Shown in pieces: positions 60,412 through 64,000 of a stretch of DNA of 64,000 bases. The notes under the pieces were generated by a model. The model did not search any database, had not been told where the DNA came from, and saw only the letters and a list, made by a program, of their open reading frames with translations. The stretch is from Papaver somniferum (lineage: Eukaryota > Streptophyta > Magnoliopsida > Ranunculales > Papaveraceae): NCBI RefSeq assembly GCF_003573695.1, contig NC_039363.1, positions 127,455,302 through 127,519,301 of the forward strand, read 5' to 3'. A program made the translations under genes and the position numbers. Each line of letters begins with the position of its first letter. The first letter of the stretch is position 1.

Positions 60412-62680
60412 CCTAGCTTTCCAAATGGACCAAAGCAGATTCTCACGATAATATAGTGTTTGATGTTTATCATTCAAATTTAACCAACTAGAAATCAGGT
60501 CTTTAATCGAGCTTATATTACTGTCATGGAGACGAAAATTCAGATGAGAAGCAAATAATATGGTTTGGGTTACTTGGCAGTGTAGTAAATGATCAACGGT
60601 TTCTTCCTCGGACTGAAAAAGTCGACAACTAGTATCAATGTCATTAATTGCTCTGCTGATGTTTTCGCACAACCCAACCCATTATGTAATACTCTCCACA
60701 TGAAATTTAGAACCTTGGGAGCTATAAGTTTCACTCACCATAATTTTTTCCAGGGAATATTGAATCGATAATTAGAGAACTCACCAGTGCTATTTTCGAG
60801 CATCTTCTGAAACGACTTGAGTTGAAAGTTCCATCATTAGTGAACTGCCAAATTAGTTTTTCTTGGTTACAACTGAGAGGAATATGTATCTTCAGTATCT
60901 CTTGAACAGTTTGCTGACAGAAAAGATTGTTTACCAGCTCCATGTTCCATCTCCTACTATTGCTACAATTATGATCACTAACCGTTGAAACATCAGTTGT
61001 CAGATTCTCTATAAGTTCAGGTATGAAGTTTGGAATAGTGGGAATCCAGGAATCTTTCCAAATGCTTATATTAGTAACCGAGCCAACTATCCAAACATAA
61101 CCTTTTCTTAGATCCCTTCTGAAATCAAGAATGGCTTTCCATGTGTTACATTGAGAGGTTTTATGAGCATTCCAAAAGAACACATCCTTCAAGTATTTTG
61201 CATGCAAGATTTGGACCCATAAAAAGTCTTTCCCAGTCAACAACCTCCATCCTAGTTTAGCCCCCAATATTTTGTTTAAAAATTCAAGAGATCTTAACCC
61301 AAGACGACCATTCTCCTTCCTTATACAAAACCAATCCCAGTTGATAAAGTGAACTTTTCTTGTGTCTTTGCTATGCCCCGACCAAAAATTTCTCATGATT
61401 TGATTAAGCTTTTTGATTACTTGTTTAGGAATAATTGATGTGGCCATGAAGTAGACTGGAATAAGAGCGAAAAATGATTGAATTAACTAAGTTCGCCCTG
61501 CATGGGATAAAATATGTCTCTTCCATCCAGCCAACTTATTCTCAAATTTTTCAATTAGAAAATCATAGGTATCACATCTGTGAGCTAGTTTAAGAATCTG
61601 AATTCCCATGTATTTTACTTCGACTCCCATTTTATTAACACCAAGTCTAGAACCAACTTCATAACCAACGCTCTCGCTTACCGATTTGCTAAACATGATT
61701 GCAGATTTGGAGAAATTAACCTGTTGCCCAGACCATTTGGAGTAAGTTTGTAATATTGCTTGTAGACAGTCTAAGTTGGAGTTGTTCATGTCACCAAATA
61801 AAAAAAGGTCGTCAGCAAACATAATATGAGAAACACTAGGTTCCCATCTGTTAAGATTGTACCCTTGATACAGTCCTTATGTCTCCATCTTCTTCATTAG
61901 CCATGACAAGTCCTGAGAACATAAGGTGAAAAGATAAGGGGACAACGGATACACTTGTCTTATCCTGCGTTCTCCATAAAAGAACCCTTTAGGTTGTTCA
62001 TTCACTAGCAGCGAGAAAGAAGCAGACGTGACGCATGACATGATAATTCTGTGAGCTCTTCCCTTGATGTCAATACCCTGTAAAACAACACTTAAAAAAC
62101 TTCATTCAATCATATCTTAAGCCTTACTCATATCCAAGTAGAGCGCAAAAGCACCACGAATAGAGTTTGACTTATTCATAGGATGAATTAACTCTTTTGC
62201 AATCACAATGTTACCAATAATCTATCTTCCTGGAATAAATGCAGATTGACTCTTAACTATGAAATTAGCAAGGAAAGGTCGAATCCTATTTACTATAGTT
62301 TTGCTAATTACTTAGTAAATAACATTGCATAATGATATGGGCCTGAAATCACTAGGGATTGAAGGATGTTTTACCTTGGGAACGAGAATCAAATTGGTGT
62401 GTTTCAAACCAACAGGAATTCTTGCAGAACTGAAAGCATCCTAGATCACTTGGATGACATCTTCTCCCACCACTTGCCAGCACTTCTTGTAAAAACACAC
62501 TGGAAACTCATCTGAGCCAGGAGACCTAGTAGACCCCATGTGTTTCAGAACTTCCCTGGTTTCATTTGCATATGGGATTGAAGGTATGGAATTACTTTTT
62601 TAAAATTTAGAAGTATCAACGTGATTTTAAAAATTTGGATTACCATCTATTTCAATTGGTCCAACCAAACACCATTTTTT
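60412..62680 (-). pseudogene. LINE ORF2: reverse transcriptase and C-terminal domain, degraded
   Basis: Reading leftward on the minus strand: the RT start region (PSIPYANETREVLKHMGSTR, then SPGSDEFPV, near 62590-62510), conserved RT blocks (LVPKVKHPSIPSDFRPISLC near 62390; SAFIPGR near 62240), the catalytic box as FADD (about 61815, MFADDLFLFGD), the thumb region (61822-61487), a connecting domain (61447-60731: WSGHSKDTRKVHFINWDWFC, GRLGLRSLEFLNKILGAKLG, IWKDSWIP) and a zinc-finger-like tail (60672-60412: CRLFQSEEETVDHLLHCQ, LLWSIWKARNT). This enzyme would copy LINE RNA at a nicked target. Stops at several points and frameshifts between segments make it inactive. The N-terminal endonuclease is not present. 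Confidence 0.82.
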
Positions 62681-62786
62681 GGTTAAGGAATTCACCCATT
62701 AGAATTTTATTCGTGAAAAAAATTACCGTATTACTTAAATTTGATGGGCTTGAAATTCTTGAACCAAATAGGTGGTAATGTCTTTA

Positions 62787-63146
62787 GAGGTAGGGTCCAT
62801 GGATATTCTTAGATGGACAAGGTCGGACAAGATTTGCGCCATTTTTCTGCAAAACCCAATCGACGATGAATTTAAGTATAATATTTTGATGATATGTTTT
62901 TCTCATAAGACTCTATAATATTTTGAATATTGGTCGTTCAAAGTTAACGGTTGAAATTAAAATCGATAAATAGTGAGGTTTGATATCTCGAGTTGCGTTC
63001 ATTTTTTTTTAACAGTGTAGAGTCTTATAAAAGGAACATATGATCAAAATATTATGCTTAGATTCATTGTCATCTGGTTTTGCGAAAAAAATGACACAAA
63101 TCATGTCTCACCTTGTTAGTCAAAGAATGTTCATAAATCCTCCCGG
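62787..63146. mobile_element. 360 bp long-TIR foldback MITE, Mutator-like
   Basis: The left arm (62787 to about 62916) and right arm (about 63018-63146) are inverted copies over roughly 130 bp, e.g. AATATTTTGATGATATG on the left against AATATTTTGATCATATG on the right (reverse complement). The element is bounded by the 8 bp direct repeat TGTCTTTA (62779-62786 and 63147-63154), 8 of 9 if one more base is counted. Long TIRs and an 8-9 bp duplication fit a Mutator-derived MITE; hAT is less likely because its TIRs are short. No transposase is encoded. Confidence 0.82.
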
Positions 63147-63154
63147 TGTCTTTA

Positions 63155-64000
63155 TTTTCTGCAGCAAACCCTACTATGTTGTGCTATGCCTCGTGGTAGC
63201 AAACTTTTTTGAATTTCTCGGAAAGGTCAACAACTCCAAAACCCAAACGAAAGAGAGATTGATCATTACAATGTTTGGAGAGGGACAGTATTTAGGTGGG
63301 CAATTAGAAACTGACCGGCTCAGCACGGGCAACGGGAGTTCTAGCTACTTAGCTACACCTATAGCCTACTGTCCTGAAAAGTACGGATTGGTGCTGACAT
63401 GATCATGACCAGGCTTGCCCGGTTTGCCCTTTTCTTTGGTGTAAACCAATAGAGGACTGAGATTATAAAAGGTAACAAAAAATTAACGACACACTTAACA
63501 CACGTCAGCAGATTTTCCGCTTTTGACAGATTAACAGCTAAAAAATACACTCCACTGTAAAAAGAACTATAAGTTGTCACACAGTATATTTATCCGAGTG
63601 AAGGCTAAAGACGATAATAGTCGGACAAAAATGAATAAATTGTAGTATCATCATAGGGGTGAAATCGGAAACCCTGAGTGGTCATATAAAATATTATTAT
63701 AACACCAAAACTGGAGACCTACTCCTATAGAAAAAAGAGTAAATATTACGTAAAATAGTGGAGGCCACCATTGGATTATCAGTTGATTAATTGTAAATGA
63801 AACAGTCGTACACGTGGAGCATGTGTAGACGCTAAAATATCTGAATTAAGAAAAAGTAGGACCATCCGACCGTTATGGAAGTGGTTGATTACGTCATTCT
63901 AGCACTTGAGGACAGAGTCAAAATATGGACCAAACCTGTCTGATTGTTCCACTGTAGTACTACTAGCTAGCCCTTTGAAAAGAAAGCGAGAGGAGTGAGA
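63155..64000. promoter_or_regulatory. Probable intergenic or promoter-like DNA at the right edge
   Basis: No transposon signature and no convincing coding frame. It contains plant promoter-type words: an ACGTGG G-box core at 63811-63816 (ACACGTGGAG) and a TTACGTCATT (TGACGT-type) at 63889-63898. These could belong to a gene beginning right of the window. Such words also occur by chance, so the call is weak. Confidence 0.25.

Larger units (their letters stand above)
55150..62680 (-). mobile_element. L1-type LINE, minus strand, split by E2
   Basis: The upstream part of ORF2 lies at 60412 to about 62680 and the RNase H-like end plus 3' tail at 55150-55542, in the right order and orientation for one element interrupted by 55543-60411. 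The 3' end is marked by a T-run on the plus strand (55149-55161). Some sequence between the zinc-finger tail and the RNase H-like domain is missing, so a deletion accompanied or followed the insertion. The 5' UTR and ORF1 are not seen. Confidence 0.7.

Noticed and set aside
63040..63402. A 120-residue coding sequence on the plus strand
   Set aside because: It begins inside the right arm of the MITE and runs across its end; no family resemblance.

Overview
This window looks like repeat-saturated nuclear DNA of a flowering plant. Every recognisable coding remnant belongs to a transposable element of plant type: Ty1/copia LTR elements with initiator-Met tRNA primer sites, Ty3/gypsy elements with TGGCGCC-type primer sites, plant LINE ORF2, a tRNA-derived SINE and a long-TIR MITE. 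I could not recognise an intact host gene. A eudicot, perhaps a poppy-like basal eudicot, is a guess and not read from any marker gene.

Bases 1-32635 are one deeply nested stack. The oldest layer is a forward copia-type element (E0). It enters the window inside its gag (1649) and ends with its 3' LTR (25454-32635). Into it fell: (a) a minus-strand LTR of the same family (1-1648); (b) a composite forward gypsy-type element (2136-13832) with tandem structure LTR-internal-LTR-internal-LTR, which itself took a minus-strand gypsy-type element (3654-9941); (c) a 2.6 kb solo LTR (15249-25217), which itself took another minus-strand gypsy-type element (16414-23789); and (d) a third minus-strand gypsy-type element (27080-31671) inside the E0 3' LTR. 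Target-site duplications support most of these calls.

Bases 32636-44165 are a quieter, AT-rich stretch. It holds a solo copia-type LTR (32859-35655), a gypsy pol fragment, small tandem repeats, a tRNA-derived SINE, a LINE C-terminal remnant and about 5 kb (36.7-41.3 kb) that could be a decayed gene or intron-rich low-copy DNA.

Bases 44166-55009 are a complete minus-strand element of the E0 family (E1): two LTRs, primer site, polypurine tract and a gag with a CCHC knuckle but no pol. A solo LTR of the second family (47870-50658) sits inside it. A LINE follows (55150 to about 62680, minus). It is split by a second, truncated copy of the E0 family (E2, 55543-60411), whose inner 2.7 kb is a near-identical duplicate of E1, nested LTR included. 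The window closes with a 360 bp long-TIR MITE (62787-63146) and about 0.85 kb of probable intergenic or promoter-like DNA.

The three minus-strand gypsy-type elements and the E0/E1/E2 family all have recognisable priming signals but lack reverse transcriptase, so they must have depended on proteins supplied by other elements. Two of the gypsy-type elements share a degraded ORF of matching architecture in the gag position: Tyr-rich N-terminus, coiled coil, acidic linker, PHLGL motif and hydrophobic tail. Three LTR families carry tandem arrays upstream of their TATA boxes, two of them of clearly palindromic units.
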